This document shows positions 1-14,700 of a stretch of DNA of 64,000 nucleotides, one piece after another. Below the pieces are notes generated by a model. It was not told the origin of the DNA. It was given only the letters and a program-made list of their open reading frames with translations, and did not search any database. Within the stretch, counting starts at the first letter, position 1. Each line of letters begins with the position of its first letter. The stretch covers positions 38,340,316 to 38,404,315 of the forward strand of contig CM037782.1 in assembly GCA_021229015.1 (NCBI GenBank). Direction: 5' to 3'. The position numbers and the translations under genes were made by a program. Source of the DNA: Solen grandis (taxonomy: Eukaryota; Mollusca; Bivalvia; Adapedonta; Solenidae).

Positions 1-111
1 ATAAAATCACAACTGAGATTTCCATTAAACCCCTACTGGGATTTCCCTCTGAGATTTGGTGATCATACTGACAATGTTGGCAACATTTCCACAGAGATAC
101 ACAACTGATTA

Positions 112-254
112 CAGGGTTTTCCCTGGCTAATAAAATTGCCCATATTGACCCTAAAGTTGTGTAAATGAACCCCAAATATTTCAAAATGTGTCTCTTTATC
201 TATATATGAAGGGGTCATTTGTCCCCACTGGAAAAAAATCAAGGAAAAATCCTG
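112..254 (+). mobile_element. Miniature element, cagggtttt termini (copy 1)
   Basis: It starts cagggttttccc and ends aaaaatcctg, so the termini are imperfect inverted repeats. It shares internal blocks (ttgaccc, tgtctctttatct, aaaatcaagga) with 12263-12406. No clear target duplication remains. Confidence 0.6.
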
Positions 255-1664
255 TAAATATAATGAGTTAATGTCATTATTAAAATACCCTATAGATTGG
301 CATAATAGGCACACTTTTTAACAGATAATTCTGGTTTATAGAGGGTGCCTTATATGATGATATTCAGGTTTTCAGGTGTTTTTTTCCCCCCATCACCAAG
401 AAGTGAAATTTACTGGTATACAATCTTCAAAAATGAAATATACTAATAAAATTAATTAATTTATGCCATGTAATAAAATGGTTCACTGTATGATTAGCAA
501 CTGTGACATACAGATAGCTTTCAGTTTGTCAAAATGACATCCTGCATGAATTTCAAAACAGTATTTTGCCGTACAAAATGTAATAAGTGTTGTTGTTTTT
601 TTCACATATGTTACCCTGAAAATTAAGGTGCGCATTATATGTTGCTGTGCCTAATCTGCATGTGCGTACGGTACTTAGGGATATAAATTAATGAAATGGA
701 TTGCCTAAATCCCTACAATATATTTGGTTTTTCGTCATGAAATCTGACCTTCTCTTGACCCTGACCTACCTGGAAGACACTGGGTCATGACAGAGAAGCC
801 AACCCATGACAGGACCTCATAGGTATAGTTGGGACATGACACGAAGTTGAAGAGGTAGGTGAACGGGTTTCCACATGGATACGGGATCTTCCTCACTTTG
901 CTTCCTACACAATGGAAAGATAAACACTTAATATCAAATCAATGCTGCAGTGTTGTACCTCTTTACCATAAGACAGCGGAAATGATGCATCAGACAAACA
1001 TAAAACCAGATCAGCCTGCAAGTTACCCAAGTCTTACACTATTTCTCCACAGTAACTTAGAGACAAATAAACTCTTTAAAACCTGATCAGAATGAGAACT
1101 GTTGACAGCCTGATTTGGACTGACTATGGTATACCTCTGTGTAAAATTGTTTATCCTTAATACAGTTATTTCAACTACCTATTTAGGCTTTAAGGACACA
1201 GATTTCCTTCTTATGAGTTTATCAAATTTTTACCTCATAAATATTCATGAACAAGTTCATGACTTGATGAATATTAATTTACACCTGATGAATATTAATT
1301 TACTATATTAAACAATTAATTTTTCTTCTACTTAGCTACAATATTGTATGATCAGACAGAGGAGACCCTGATCAGACAGCTCAGTCCCAGCCTGTTCTGT
1401 TTGCCATGGAACCAAAAGACGTGGATATGTGGTTAAAAAAATGTTGGTATGTTATGTAAAAAGATGCTGATATGTGGTCAACGGATACTCTAACCATGTC
1501 ATAATCCAGACAAAAGTTCACAGTTAAGAGTGCATGGGAGGAATCTAACTGAACATGTAACATAATAGGGTGCCTTGCTAGCCTTGTAGCTAACACACTT
1601 GCTTTTCACCAATACACCTGAGTTTGTTAAGTCGGTTTAAAGTCCCACCTACAGTATTTCAATT

Positions 1665-1764
1665 NNNNNNNNNNNNNNNNNNNNNNNNNNNNNNNNNNNN
1701 NNNNNNNNNNNNNNNNNNNNNNNNNNNNNNNNNNNNNNNNNNNNNNNNNNNNNNNNNNNNNNNN
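1665..1764. other. Assembly gap of 100 N
   Basis: Exactly 100 undetermined bases, a conventional scaffold-gap size, so the true distance is unknown. Confidence 0.99.
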
Positions 1765-2678
1765 AAAGGGGTTTTGATATGTTAGCGGAAACATGAAGCT
1801 ACATCTAGGTATTCACATCTCTGGCGGAAAAAATATTTTCCTTCATTTTCTGCCTGATCTCATTATCCTGAATTTTATAACAAATCTACATTCAACAGAC
1901 TACTACAAACATATACTTCTACAGTAGTCGAACGAGACCATGATTTTCATAATGTATTTGGTGGCGATGGTCTGTAAATTCATATTATAACATTATACAT
2001 TCTTCATTCCATTTTTTTTTTTTTTTTAATTGTATGGAATATGAAATTTTTATACAAAATCTAGTCAATAAAATATGAATGTCTGATATCACGAAGCTAC
2101 ATAATGTACATCTCTACTGATATCAAATTTGTTAACTATTCGAATGTGGAGGATAATCAAACTATAGATATAAAAATGTTTCACTGTAAATAGATACACG
2201 CACATGTTCACAAGTTACATTGCACAACATATTATATATACTTGAACAATAAATACACATTTGGAAGTCAATAGTACAAACGATAACATAAATTAGTATT
2301 GAGAAGTCCATGTATCATTTTTGAGAAAGGTTAAGGTAATTTTTACCGACACAGGTAACTGATATTTAAAAATAGCCTTGTTATTTAGAAAATATAGCTC
2401 AGGGGAGGTAACTGCATAGGCAATTGACATCATTACATGAGTTATCCGCCTTAGTTTAGATACTTCACACAGTTTAGTAGATATACTGATATATCATAAT
2501 CATACTGATATAATTCATTTTACAAATTGTATCAATGTGTACCCATAAAGATATGTAAACAAACATTTAGGTGTCGTTATGTCCTAGGTTATGGGAGCTG
2601 AAACTAATGTTTAATATGGCTTACTTCATTTACTTGTTTCTAGGTGGAAACTTTATTTGAGATCATCTATATTTACAG

Positions 2679-2723
2679 GGCCACTGAAGACAAAAACTGA
2701 CCAGTGTGCACATACATGCACAG
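2679..2723 (+). CDS. Apolipophorin visible exon 1 (mature N-terminus, C-x-x-x-C)
   Basis: A 45-bp exon between acceptor atttacag and donor CAG|gtaagt. It enters needing two bases and leaves in phase 1. It encodes PLKTKTDQCAHTCTG; the Gly codon is completed by the next exon. The paired cysteines match the start of the LLTP N-terminal module. The signal peptide must lie in an earlier exon. Confidence 0.75.
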
Positions 2724-5700
2724 GTAAGTCTGTCTGTCTGTCTGTCTGTCTGTCTTCCCATACTCTATCTGTTTGTCCATCCATCTATAAAATATAACTA
2801 ATGCAACATGTTATTGCAAGTTTATTTTAAATCTGTAGAATAACTTGTATTTAAACCAAAAGACAATAAGATACATAAATCTTAATTTAATTATTTTTTT
2901 TTAAGTCTCCCTACAGAGACCCATCCAATTTGAGTGTACCACATAGTACACATAGCGTAATAATGGATCTGCACTGTACATAACGCTGTTACATCATGCT
3001 GTGAGTAAATAATCATGAAATATATCCTCCAGTTTATCAAAAACAAGTAAAAGATGAACTTATAATCTTGCCATTACAGGCAGCAACAAATTCAACTACG
3101 AACAAGGCAAGACTTACACCTATGTATATGACTCGAACGTGAAGACACTGATTGATGGTGCTACCGAGGATCACGCTGGACTGTCCCTCAATGCTCTGGT
3201 ACACTTGGAGGTTCTCTCCAAGTGTGAGCTGACCATGAGGGTATGTACTGATTAATCTCTTATGAAAAATACACACACACATGATGAGGCCTGAGGACTC
3301 GGCGCAAGACTATTGTAACGGTTTTCTTATTTAGAAATAGTAACCATAGTTTTCACCAGGCCCTCATAACAACTTGTATAAATCCAGGTCAGTTTGGTAT
3401 ACATAGCGATACTCAATATTTTTCAAGTGAAGGTTTTGAAAAGTTCAGTGCTGATCAAATGATGAGCTGACAGTCATTAATTTTTTTTTTTTTTTATTTG
3501 AATTTTTCAAGACCTTCCCCGGTGTAAAGTACTGGTACAATCCAGTCACATTAATGAGCCGCTTGACGCAACATGATATTTTTGGTACTTGTTGTATCAC
3601 CAAACTGAAAGTAGAATATTGCAAATTACAGGTACACAAATATGCACTATGGTTCAATCTAGAATGAGGATAGTATAAATTTTATGGAAAAAAATCTTCC
3701 CACTGACATAAAAGAATTAATTAAATTTACATTTTGTACCAATGAAATAATCCATATCTTAATAAAGATATTAATTTCTGTATTTTGTGATCAGCTAACT
3801 GACGTCCAACTTTCCGAGTACGACCCCATGAGTACCACAATGAAGGACATTTCCGCAGATTTCAAGCAGGGTCTTGAGAAGAATGCCATCCGGTTCGACT
3901 TCCAGGACGGTAAGGTGGCAGAGCTGTGTTTGGAGGAAGAAGAGCCCACATGGGTCCTCAATGTTAAACGCGGCATCTTGTCCGTGTTCCAGAACAGCAT
4001 GAAGGACTTGACAGTGAACCAGACGGAACCAGAGGTCAGTAGCCCCCACCCTTCAACCTCCCCCCCAGTTCTTTGAAAACTCAAATGTTATTCTCAGATA
4101 AATATAGAGTCAAATGTTAATATTTGAGTTAGAGTTTAGGTATCATTGACAAGTACTGCTTTCAGTTGGAGATTTAGAGTGGATTTTTTCCCCCAAATGA
4201 ATTAAAAGTTTCCTTTATTAAAATTTTGAATACATTTAACCTATAACCACTCTTTTTTTCTATTCTGTTTTCCATGATAGTGTCGGATGAACTAAAATAA
4301 ATTTTCTCTCTGTTCAGAGCTTCAAGTGTTTTACACTTAAATTTTTATAAATCGTGCAGACTGTGTAGAATCTGAACTACAAAATTGTATGAAGAAACAG
4401 AGGAGACCCTGATCAGACAATTCTCTTCCAGGGGCTTTCTGATCTGCTCTCTTTGCAATAATGCATCAAAACACTTCCACTTGAGGTAAAAGATTAAAAT
4501 TACAATAAAGGGTTTTTACTTACAGACGGACGTGTCAGGTGTTTGCGACACTGAGTACATTCCAGTCAGAAGAGGGTGGACCAGCACGTCCTTGGTGAAG
4601 AGGAAGAACCTCCTGGGCTGTACTGACAGGCACAGCTTTAATACTGCTGTACAGAGCATCCCTTACACTGCCCAGTCGGTGAGTTAATCAACTCTGCAGT
4701 ACTCACCTGTAAAGCAGTGTAAAGTTGAAATACCAAAAAATCGTTCTCAGTTCTTGTAATTTTTTCTTTTTTTTTAACAGAAAAAGTTAGAAATATAAGA
4801 GAAAGAAGAAAAAAGAAGAGAAAAAGAAAATAAAGAAAAGAAAATTCTCAAAAATGCTGTGCATGTACACATTTTAAGAGTTCATCCTCAGAAATGAGTA
4901 GTACTCTCCTATGATAAAGCATGTATTCTCAAATTTGAGTAATTCATAATTCATTCAGGTACTGTGGTATTTATTTTATTCATCCATGAATATAAACTAG
5001 GTCAAATTAATGTTCCTTTTTGGATTTTTATGATACTTATGTGATCAACCTGATTCTTTTTAGGTAATGGAGTCTTGGGAAATATACTAGAACCTTTATT
5101 TGCTGTGATATTTCAGGAGGTACAATCCATGCCAATAATGAACAGCACCTATGAGTGTACGCATGAAGTAAACACCAGATCTGGGCTCTTAACATCAGCT
5201 GAGTGCCGAGACATGCATACCTTTCGTCCATTCTCTCAGTCCGGTAGCGGTGCCATCACAATCAACACACAGAATCTGAGATTCAAGGACACCAGAAGTG
5301 GGACCAAATCTCCAGGTAGAACTTGATGCAAAAAACACTGATTTTGATAACAAATGAAAAGTGGTCTAGCCAAGGACCAAAGTTCATATATCTTGCAACA
5401 GGTTTATTTGCCTTTGTATTGTCATACACTTGTATTGTTATCCGATATAGTATAGTATCTAGACTTACACTCAGATCATATTGCACTATATGGATGTGTA
5501 TAGAAGCGTTGTTGAGTTTTTGGTAAGATCATGTTTTGTTTCAATGGTGGACAGCGAAAACAACATTTTATGCTCAAGGGAACAAAGTATGTGCAAATAT
5601 ATTTCATATGACAACAATATCATCAACCACTGATCACATGATATCCTAGGGTAACTATTGGATATAAATCTAATATAAAAACATGTATTTAAATAAACAC

Positions 5701-8700
5701 TAGAAAGGTTAAGAGCTCAAGGGTTCAACAAAACATGCCTGTCTTTCAGTGCGCCCGAACATCAGGAAGCCCATGAAGTTTGAGCATGCCCATGACCCTA
5801 GCAAGGAAGCCAACACTAAGAAGGAAGTAACCCGCAAGCTGACCGAGATCTGTGAGAAGACAAAGCAGGGAGTTCAGCTTCAGACTCCTCACTTATTCAC
5901 TGACCTAGTCTTCATGATGCGTGCATCTGATGTCACCACCCTCACCAGCCTGTACAAACTTGTCCAGGACGGCACAATCTGCCCAGATAACAAAGACAGG
6001 ACCAGGTAATGATCACTTACTTTTTTTGTTTCAATTGTGGGTTGAAGTCCCTGTCTAGTCAAATTGATTTTTTCATGTCTCAACTGTAGTTTTTTTTTTT
6101 TTTAATTTCCAATGAGGTGTGTTTTGTTATTTAATCATGTTATAAAAATGCTTTTTTTACAATATATACACATACAAAGATGCTTTTCTGCTTCTTTAAT
6201 TTCATTTCATTTTAAATTTTTGAGAACTTTGCCACCTATACCCCACTTTCCACTTTGATCTTACTCTCAAACACAAATATTGTACTGAAATCTTTGCTGT
6301 ATATTTTTACCTGTTATTACATTTACACTTTTTATCGTATATTTTACACTAATTATGACTTACATTTGCATTTTTTTTAACATATTTTACACTAATGATA
6401 CTTTACGCTCTCAGAGACCAGTCTGAAACTCATATCATCAGAATTTATGTCATAACTTGTTTGCTTGCAGGAAATTTTTCCTGGATGCCCTACCAGTGTG
6501 TGGAACACAAGCATCCGTGAGCCTGATGACAGATCTCCTGATGAAGAAAGAAGTTACAGGCGTGGAGGCTGACATGTGGCTTACCTCCCTTTCCTTCATC
6601 AAATATCCCACCCAGGATATGCTTAAAGAGGTCAAGGTATGTCCGGTTTATGGCAGACTTCCAACAGAGGACTAAGTTTACTAACTGGTGAAAACAGCCA
6701 AACCTTTGAACTAAATGAACTTTGGACAAATAACAAACAACACAAGATTGTGATTAGAAATGAAGATTTAATTCACATTAATCATTCTTCTGTCACCATG
6801 GCAACAAGGATTTTAGTAATGTTTAGCTTGTGTCTTTCTGGTGTTTTTTTTTTAAGTATTAATTCTGTTGTTGTTGGTTAGATTTTAACATTAACTGGTA
6901 AAAATGTTCACTATGCAGTACAGACCTATTGTACCAAGCTCAATTGTGACATAGATCCCATGACTGCACAATTACATTTATATATAGGTACAATAGTGTG
7001 TCAATACATGCATTCCACTAAAATACAATTTCTAGATTTGGACCTGAAATAAAACATTTTGTAATTATATTATAATGTATCTATATATCTAAAATGTTTA
7101 TTTAAATTAAATAAAAAATTCCATAGATATTGATATTAAGATCCTTGTCTGATAGGTTTTTTTGTGTTTGTTTGTTTTTCATTAATTTGAACCTTTATGA
7201 ATATTCATAGGTAGGGCTGCTATAAAATATTAATTTGGATCCCATTATACATTGTTTTAAATAGTGACATATGATACTGTTGCATGCAGTCTTTAATTCA
7301 TAAATTCATTTTTATGAAATTATCGATCATTTTAGGTCCTGATCAATATGAAGGAGATGGAAGACAAGGCACTTCTGTCTGTCGGTACCCTTGTGCACAC
7401 CTACTGCTATCACCATGGCAACTGTGAGAATGACAGAATGGTCCGGGCTATTGTGTCTGCATTTGAGAACAAGATTGCAAAGGGATGCAAAGTGAATCAG
7501 GATAACTTCCATACTGTGAGTAAAATAACCAAATTTATTGTGGTGCATGTATTTCAAAGTTAATTGTCCTAACTCACATTATTTTTTTGTCATATCTTTT
7601 TTCAGTATCTTTCAAAACACCTGAGAATACTTCAAAAATTATGAATGTGAGTTGCTTACAGGAACAGAATCATACATTTATTTTCCAATTTTGATAATAA
7701 AAAAACTCTTAAAAAAGCAAATAGCAACATAACTTATTTTTGACACATTTGTATCTCATTTAGATTCTTCTGGCTTTGAGAGGACTGGGTAACATCGGGT
7801 ATGCAGAGAGCGCCATTCCAACTCTGGAGATGTGTATGAAGATCGAGTCAAACCCCATTGAGATTCGACTGTCTGCCATCGAAGCTTTCCGAAGAATGCC
7901 ATGCAATGCTGAGGTATGCAGCTTTTAAGATTTTACAGTATGATTTTACCTACTTCTAATGCATTTATTTACTTTCATGTTCTGAATTTTACTGTTTGAT
8001 TAGATTATATTGTTTATTTAGGGTGTATGTAATTAACATAATGCAGCCCAATGCAATGCAGTTAGCAGACTTTGGACCCCAAATATAGTGTTATAATGGA
8101 GAACTACATGTCTGTGTGTTCTAGAGGAGACGGTTGACTGTCATCTTCACAAAGACTGATGAAGATTCAGAGGTGAGGATTGCTTCTTACAAGGCACTGA
8201 TGGTCTGCCCCACTAAGTCTGTTCTCAACACAGTCAAGCTCACGCTGGAGTCGGAACAAATTAACCAGGTAAGCAGTTGTATATATAGACTATTATGCTA
8301 TTAAACCTTTTTTAATTAGCTTATATGCTTGGTGATTATTTAGTAGAGGCCAAGTTGTAACATTTTAAGACAACAGATTCCAAAGTTATGTGTTTGAACC
8401 CCCATTATTGTCAAAAAATCTTTTTTTGACACTTCAAGGCACAAAGCACTGGTCCATGAGAGGGATTAGTACAAGTGGTTTGTGTTTGTTTCTGTCTTGC
8501 TTATTCATCATACACATGTGTATTTTTTATGGGGAAAAAAATGTACATTTTATCCCTGTAGGTTGGATCATACGTGTGGTCTCACCTGACCAACATCCTT
8601 GAGACATCAGATCCCCACCAGCAGGAGCTCAAAGCTCTTCTCGAGAACATGTCCCTCAACAAGGAATTTGATCTGGACAAAATGAAATTCTCGCGCAATT

Positions 8701-11700
8701 ATGAGAAATCCATCTTCTTGAATAAGATCAACACCGGTGCAAAACTCGAAGGGGACGCCATCTGGTCATCAAAATCCTTCATCCCAAGGTCGGGAATGGT
8801 CAATCTGACGGTTGACCTGTTTGGTCATTCAGTCAACCTGTTGGAGATCGGAAGCAGAGCGGAGGGTCTGGAATATTTCTTGGAGTCATTCTTTGGACCC
8901 AATGGTTACTTTGGCAACAAGGCAGCTGAGGCAGAAACTACAGACCTCTCTCTGCCAAGCATCAAGACTGAGAAGATCAAGAAAATGGACAGCAGAGTAT
9001 GCCTTTATCATTTATATATAGTGTATTATCCAAACCTGACTTTAGTAGACAAGATTAAGGTGATCCATCCATCATCAAATTTTGATCATGGTCCATCAAA
9101 TGATCATGGAAATTTGAGCTAAAGAGCCTATAACTCCAAGTCATTGGATGCTTGCATCTGCACTGATGTCTTTTTAAGCATTTGGAGGACCATGATTATA
9201 ATTTAATGATGGGTGATTTCCTTATGTTTTAGTAAATATACATTCTTAATTTTTCATATAATTTCTTTGTTTTTGTATTGCTTTTTAAAACAAAATACAA
9301 AAGAAAAAAATCATAATTTCCTTTGTAGTTCTGTAAAGTTATATGAATTCATCAAGTCACACATACTGTCATGTGGTAATGATGTCAATACTTTATTCTT
9401 TTAAAACAGTTTTCTTTATCTTGTTTTTGAAAACATTAAATAAAACATTAATTTTGTTACCTCTATTTTTCACAGTTTGGAAGTAAGATGGCCGACTTGA
9501 GAGGCTCCATGTATATGCGTGTGTTTGGTAACGAGCTGAGTTACATGAATTTTGACAGTATGGAGTCTCTGCTGGCCGGACCAGGCTTCAACTTCCTCGA
9601 TATGATGATTCAGCTTGCCAAGGACAATGACTACACCTACAGGTATTCTTAATTCTTTGCCGTTCAGGCCAGGTTTGTCGATAAATAAACCTGATCAGAT
9701 AGAAAGCAAACCTCAATTTGAAAAGTTCAACAGTTTAAAAACTGCCTCATACTATTTGCCCTTTACCCTCTTCAGATGTGTTTTGATGCCTTAGCAAAGA
9801 GAACAGATCTGGGTTAGACTCTTCTCTCTAGAAGCTCAGTCTGATCAGGGTCTCCTCCAATTACTTATACAATATTGTAGCTCAGATACTAGACTCTCTG
9901 ATCAGGGTCTCCTTTAATTGCTTATTCAGTACTGTAGCTCAGATTCTACACTGTCTGATCAGGGTTACCTCTGATTGCTTATACAATATTGTAGCTCAGA
10001 TTCTACAATGTTAGGGTCTCCACTGATTGCATATACAGTATTGTAGCTCAAATTCTACTCAGTCTGCAGGGTAAAGAAAATTTCATCGTTTTTATACAAG
10101 TTTAAGTTCAAGTGATATTCATCAAGTCATAAATAAATATATGAATGTTCATGAGGTACATGGTTAATCAGTAGCGATAGATATACATTGTTAAGTTACC
10201 TAAACCTGGTTCGAATTCCACCAAGCAATATTTAGTGCTAAGTAATACTTAAATGCTAAAGATTTAGGGTCTAGTTTTATGATTATTGTTTCTGTAATAA
10301 AATTACAAAATATCCCAGTAAATTGACATACAGTTTAACCTTAAAAATTAACCATAATTGCTTAGAAATGAAATATTTGGGTATTTTTTAAGTATTTATT
10401 TATTTAAGTATTTCTTAGCGCTAAGTTATGTTGGTGGATATACTTACTGTGTAGCAGGGTTGTTTATTGATATATCCAGATATCACAGCTTGCATATTGT
10501 AAAGGGCTCAAGACCTTCTTTTATAGAGAATTCAGCCTATGTTGGGGACTATCCCCATGGCAACCCTTGTATGTTGTTGTGAATAATCATGCAAGTTCTT
10601 CCCATAATGCTCTTGAAAAATCTTAGGTTCAGATTTTGAAATCAAAAGTAATTTGAAAACTTTGGGGTTTTTTATGGATCACAGCCAATCTGGAAATATA
10701 AATAATAGTGCCTCACATTCATTTTGTTAGCTAACCTGTTGTTAACATTTTTTCAGTTACTCAACCATGTTCATGGACAGTAGCTTCATTGTACCCACCG
10801 GATCTGGTTTCCCCATGAATCTCACAGTAAACGGAACAGCCACTATTGACCTGAAACTGAAGGGCAAGATTGACTTGCGACGTCCGCCAATGGTGGACAT
10901 TGTCGGCCTTGTACAGCCAAGGTAAGGGGAAATAACTCTTGAAAAAAATAACACATTAATGAATTGTCTACTTCAGTATCTAAATTTTTGCACGGAGAAC
11001 AAAATGTGTTTATTTATTAAGAATGTTTCTTCTGTCACATCATAAAGATTCAGGGAAGATAAATTAAACTAAAATAAAACTCTGGGGTTGAAATGTGTAT
11101 ATATTTCTTTAAAAGTTTGAACAGTGGAAATCTACATAAAAGCTTATTTGATGATAATTTTCATAAACTATATTTACATGTATTTGCATTGAATGAGACT
11201 TTTCCAGTACTTAAAATGCTGTCTGCTCATAAAAACACTATTTGGTTGTTCTTTATATGATTTTATAGCAGTGATGAATGTACATGTATATTTTCTACAA
11301 GTTTACAAAGCAGATTAATTATAATGCTATATGGAGAGGTCAAAACCTACTTACTGCATTGTATTGGATGGTGTTGTAATTACAAGAATACAACATATAC
11401 ATAATATCAACAAATTGATAGTTCAGGGTATGTAATATTAGCTGTGTTATATTGATATTTACACTAGGATGGAGAGTGTAATAATAATTCTGTATAATTA
11501 TATAAGTGTTTTCTGTATAAAGTCTTCAATTACCGTTTCCGTACATATCTTCAGTGCTGCTATCGATATCTCCTCCGTCATGAGTGTAGACGCATTTGTA
11601 ACCAAGTCTGGTATCAAAATGGTGTCCACCCTCCATTCCAACACGGCTGTCCAGGGAAAGGTCAAGGTCAGTGAGACTGGTGTCGTCAGTGCTGAATATG

Positions 11701-14700
11701 AGGTGCCGAACCCTAAAATGGAAATCATCGAAGTCAAGTAAGTTCTTGCTACTTATAGAAAAACCATATATTCTTTAAAATTGAATTATCAACATCAAGA
11801 TAGGATCTGGCGAATCAGAAAAGTAAATGATTAAATGCTTAGGACATGTAAAATGTGTTCTTTTCATGAAATGAACTTTGAAATTAAGCAAAAGATTCTG
11901 ATATGTTTCTATTTAACAACCTTGCGTATTCATCGAAGAACAGACGCAGATATCCCAGTATAATTATCCACAATATTTTCCCGGACAGATCGTCTTTCTT
12001 CACACTCCACCGTGATATGGAGAAAGAACAGAAGATGATAGAGGAGAACAGACAGAGGAAAACACTGTGTACCCCTGACCAACTCATCACCATCGTTGGC
12101 CTGGAGCTGTGCGCCGAATTGGAGTACCCCAACGCTTCTCTGGTGTCCAATGCCCCCTACTTCCCCTTGACGGGCCCCGTACAGGCCGGCATCTACCTGT
12201 ACAACAGAGATACTCATACCAAATACAAGATGGAGGCCAAGTCTATCCATGTAAGTACTGTCCAGGGCTTTCTATGGCACACAAAACTGTCTATTTTGAC
12301 CCACAAATTTTCAAATTGACCCCCAATTTTTCCAAAATTTGTCTCCTTATCTTTATATCAATAGGTCACTTGATCCACTATTTGAAAAAATCAAGGAAAT
12401 GCCCTGACTGTCTAAAGAGTAACATGATGTTGAAACATAGTTTTTCCACATATATTTGTACTATATTGCTAATTAATGAGCATACAGATTGTTGTTGTAT
12501 TGGAGTTAACTGTTGCTGCAACAGTATTTTTGTCATATAGCAACAGGCAAGCCAACTGGGCTTTAATGTTCTGTTAACCATATGAATCTTCATGTAACAG
12601 TCCCCTTTTTTTCCACTCTCTTTATGCAGTGTATAAATTTAGGGTGTAAAAAGAGCACTTAAGATTGAAGATAATGTTCAATGTCTGAGAAATAGTTGGG
12701 CCCTCGAGACTTCTTCCCTCCACTAAAAAAGACTTTTCATCGTCTATCTTTATGCCTGGACTCAAATGTTATCAATATGTCCTTGATATTTCAGAACGAC
12801 GACAAGAACATCCTCCACTTCACATTCGACACTCCCGACTCTTATATTGACAGACACCTAATGGCTGATGTCACCCTCGACAAGAAGGCCATGACATTTG
12901 ACATGACACTTGTTTCTCCTTGGAAGAAGGCCAGTCTCAGCAGTATGTTTAAACTTATTTTCCTAAGTCCTAACAATGAATCACTCTGGATGGTTCCTGG
13001 GTTGGACCAGTACTCTGTGCCTGGGAAGGTCATAAAAATTTTGCCTTCATTGTTGTTAGAACCCACAACCTTTATCAAAGCAACAATATATGGCATTTAG
13101 GGCCCATAGTATTCCCCAGTTAACACTTTTCAGATTCTAAACATAAGGCTTCTAAGATTTTATTAATTGTTGCAATGATGTCAAATTTAATCTTACTTCA
13201 CATTTTTAGTGTTCTGACATTTTTTAGCAAAAAGTATGTTGAAATGGATGCTTTCTTATATACTGATTCTCTAATTTGGTGTTAGTGACTAAATAAGCAT
13301 CAAAATTACCCTTCTCAATAGCAATTAAAACTATTTCAGTTAACCTTTATCAACAGTCTTCTTTTTTTTCTTTTGCTATAGTGGATTCAAATTAATGCAA
13401 GAAACTTTATATTAAATACATGTCAACATTTGCTGTTTTTATTTTCACCAGGCAAGCTCAGCAATGACAAAGCCCTGAAATCTCTCACTGGTAAATTTAA
13501 CATCGATGGCAAAGCTCCTTATTCAATAAATGCCCAGATGCAATTCAAACGTGTCGGTAACGCTTACAAATACATGCCCAGCCTTGAGATCAGCCTTCCA
13601 AACATGGCCCCGGTCCGCATTTACAGCATGGTCATGTATAACGGTATCCGCCAGATTGACATGGAACTAGAGACCAGTGGACCATACCTGAAACCTCTCA
13701 CGGCTAAAGGTAAGCATGATTGATAAACTGTAAATTCATTATATTTCGTTGAGATTATCTTTCATGGAATCTGTTATCATTTTAATTTCATTGGTACATT
13801 TATTTATGGATTGATGCTCTAGAAACGTATGGTCTACTATTAATTTGACAGTTTTCATGGGGAGTAATATTCATGGATAAAGCCATCCACGAAATCCACA
13901 AAAATAAGTCTGCAGTGACAGAAACAACAAACAAAGCATAGCATTTCTGATTTTATTTTTTGCCATTACAGTTACCATGCAGAACAAGCCAAAAATGAAG
14001 GGAATTATGGGAAGCCTGGAATTACAGAAGGGCAAACCATATTCCTTTGATATCAACCTAATCATGCAGACAGATGCTAAGAAAGCCATGTACAAACAGA
14101 CTGTCTCAGTTAGATCCCCAGCCGCAGAGGTGTTGGCCTTCGGAGGCACTGTGAAATGCATATACGAGAAGCGCATTGACTACAACTTCATCCTTGATCA
14201 GGTTGTGTCCAAGAAAGTCACACTTAAAGGTGAGAACCAGTCACATTTTTACAGGTTGGCACGGTGTCCAGATAATTTGAGTAAATGTGACACCATACCA
14301 CTCTTTTTTAAGTTTAAGTTTTAACTAATCTATTTTTCTTTACTTTGATGGGGGAAAATTATACTGATCCCACTAGATGGTTCTTGGGTTTGACCAATTC
14401 TTGGCTCCTGGGAATCTGTAAAAAATCCTTGCCCACAATGGGGTTTGAACTCACAACCTTTAGATGTGCAGTTATGTATTGTATGATACCACTGTACCAC
14501 AGTGCCCTTCCTTAGTTTTACAAGAGCACTACCCACCTCTTTAATGCAGTTTCAGAGTTGTCTCAAGGGAGATAATTTAAAAAAAAGCTTCTCTTACCAT
14601 TCATATCCCTTTATTTTAAATATTATTAACATTTAGTTAAAGACATAAGTTTTAACATTTAAGACTGAGCTTATTCTCATTGTCTCAGAAAATATTCAAA

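Larger units (their letters stand above)
1..2678. other. Upstream flank of the apolipophorin gene: repeats and an N gap, no gene recognised
   Basis: I see no supportable coding exon here. The stretch holds a miniature element at 112-254 related to 12263-12406, fragments of the aaaccagatcagcctgc (1003-1022) and gaccctgatcagacag (1364-1379) repeat families, and the N gap. The missing signal-peptide exon may be in the gap or further upstream. Confidence 0.6.

Noticed and set aside
2616..2643. Candidate signal-peptide exon MAYFIYLFL
   Set aside because: Phase fits, but it needs a 36-bp intron with a weak donor; kept only as a finding to test.
8390..8602. Short open frame ahead of apolipophorin exon 11
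   Set aside because: It is intronic sequence running into the exon in the wrong frame; the true frame begins at acceptor 8561.
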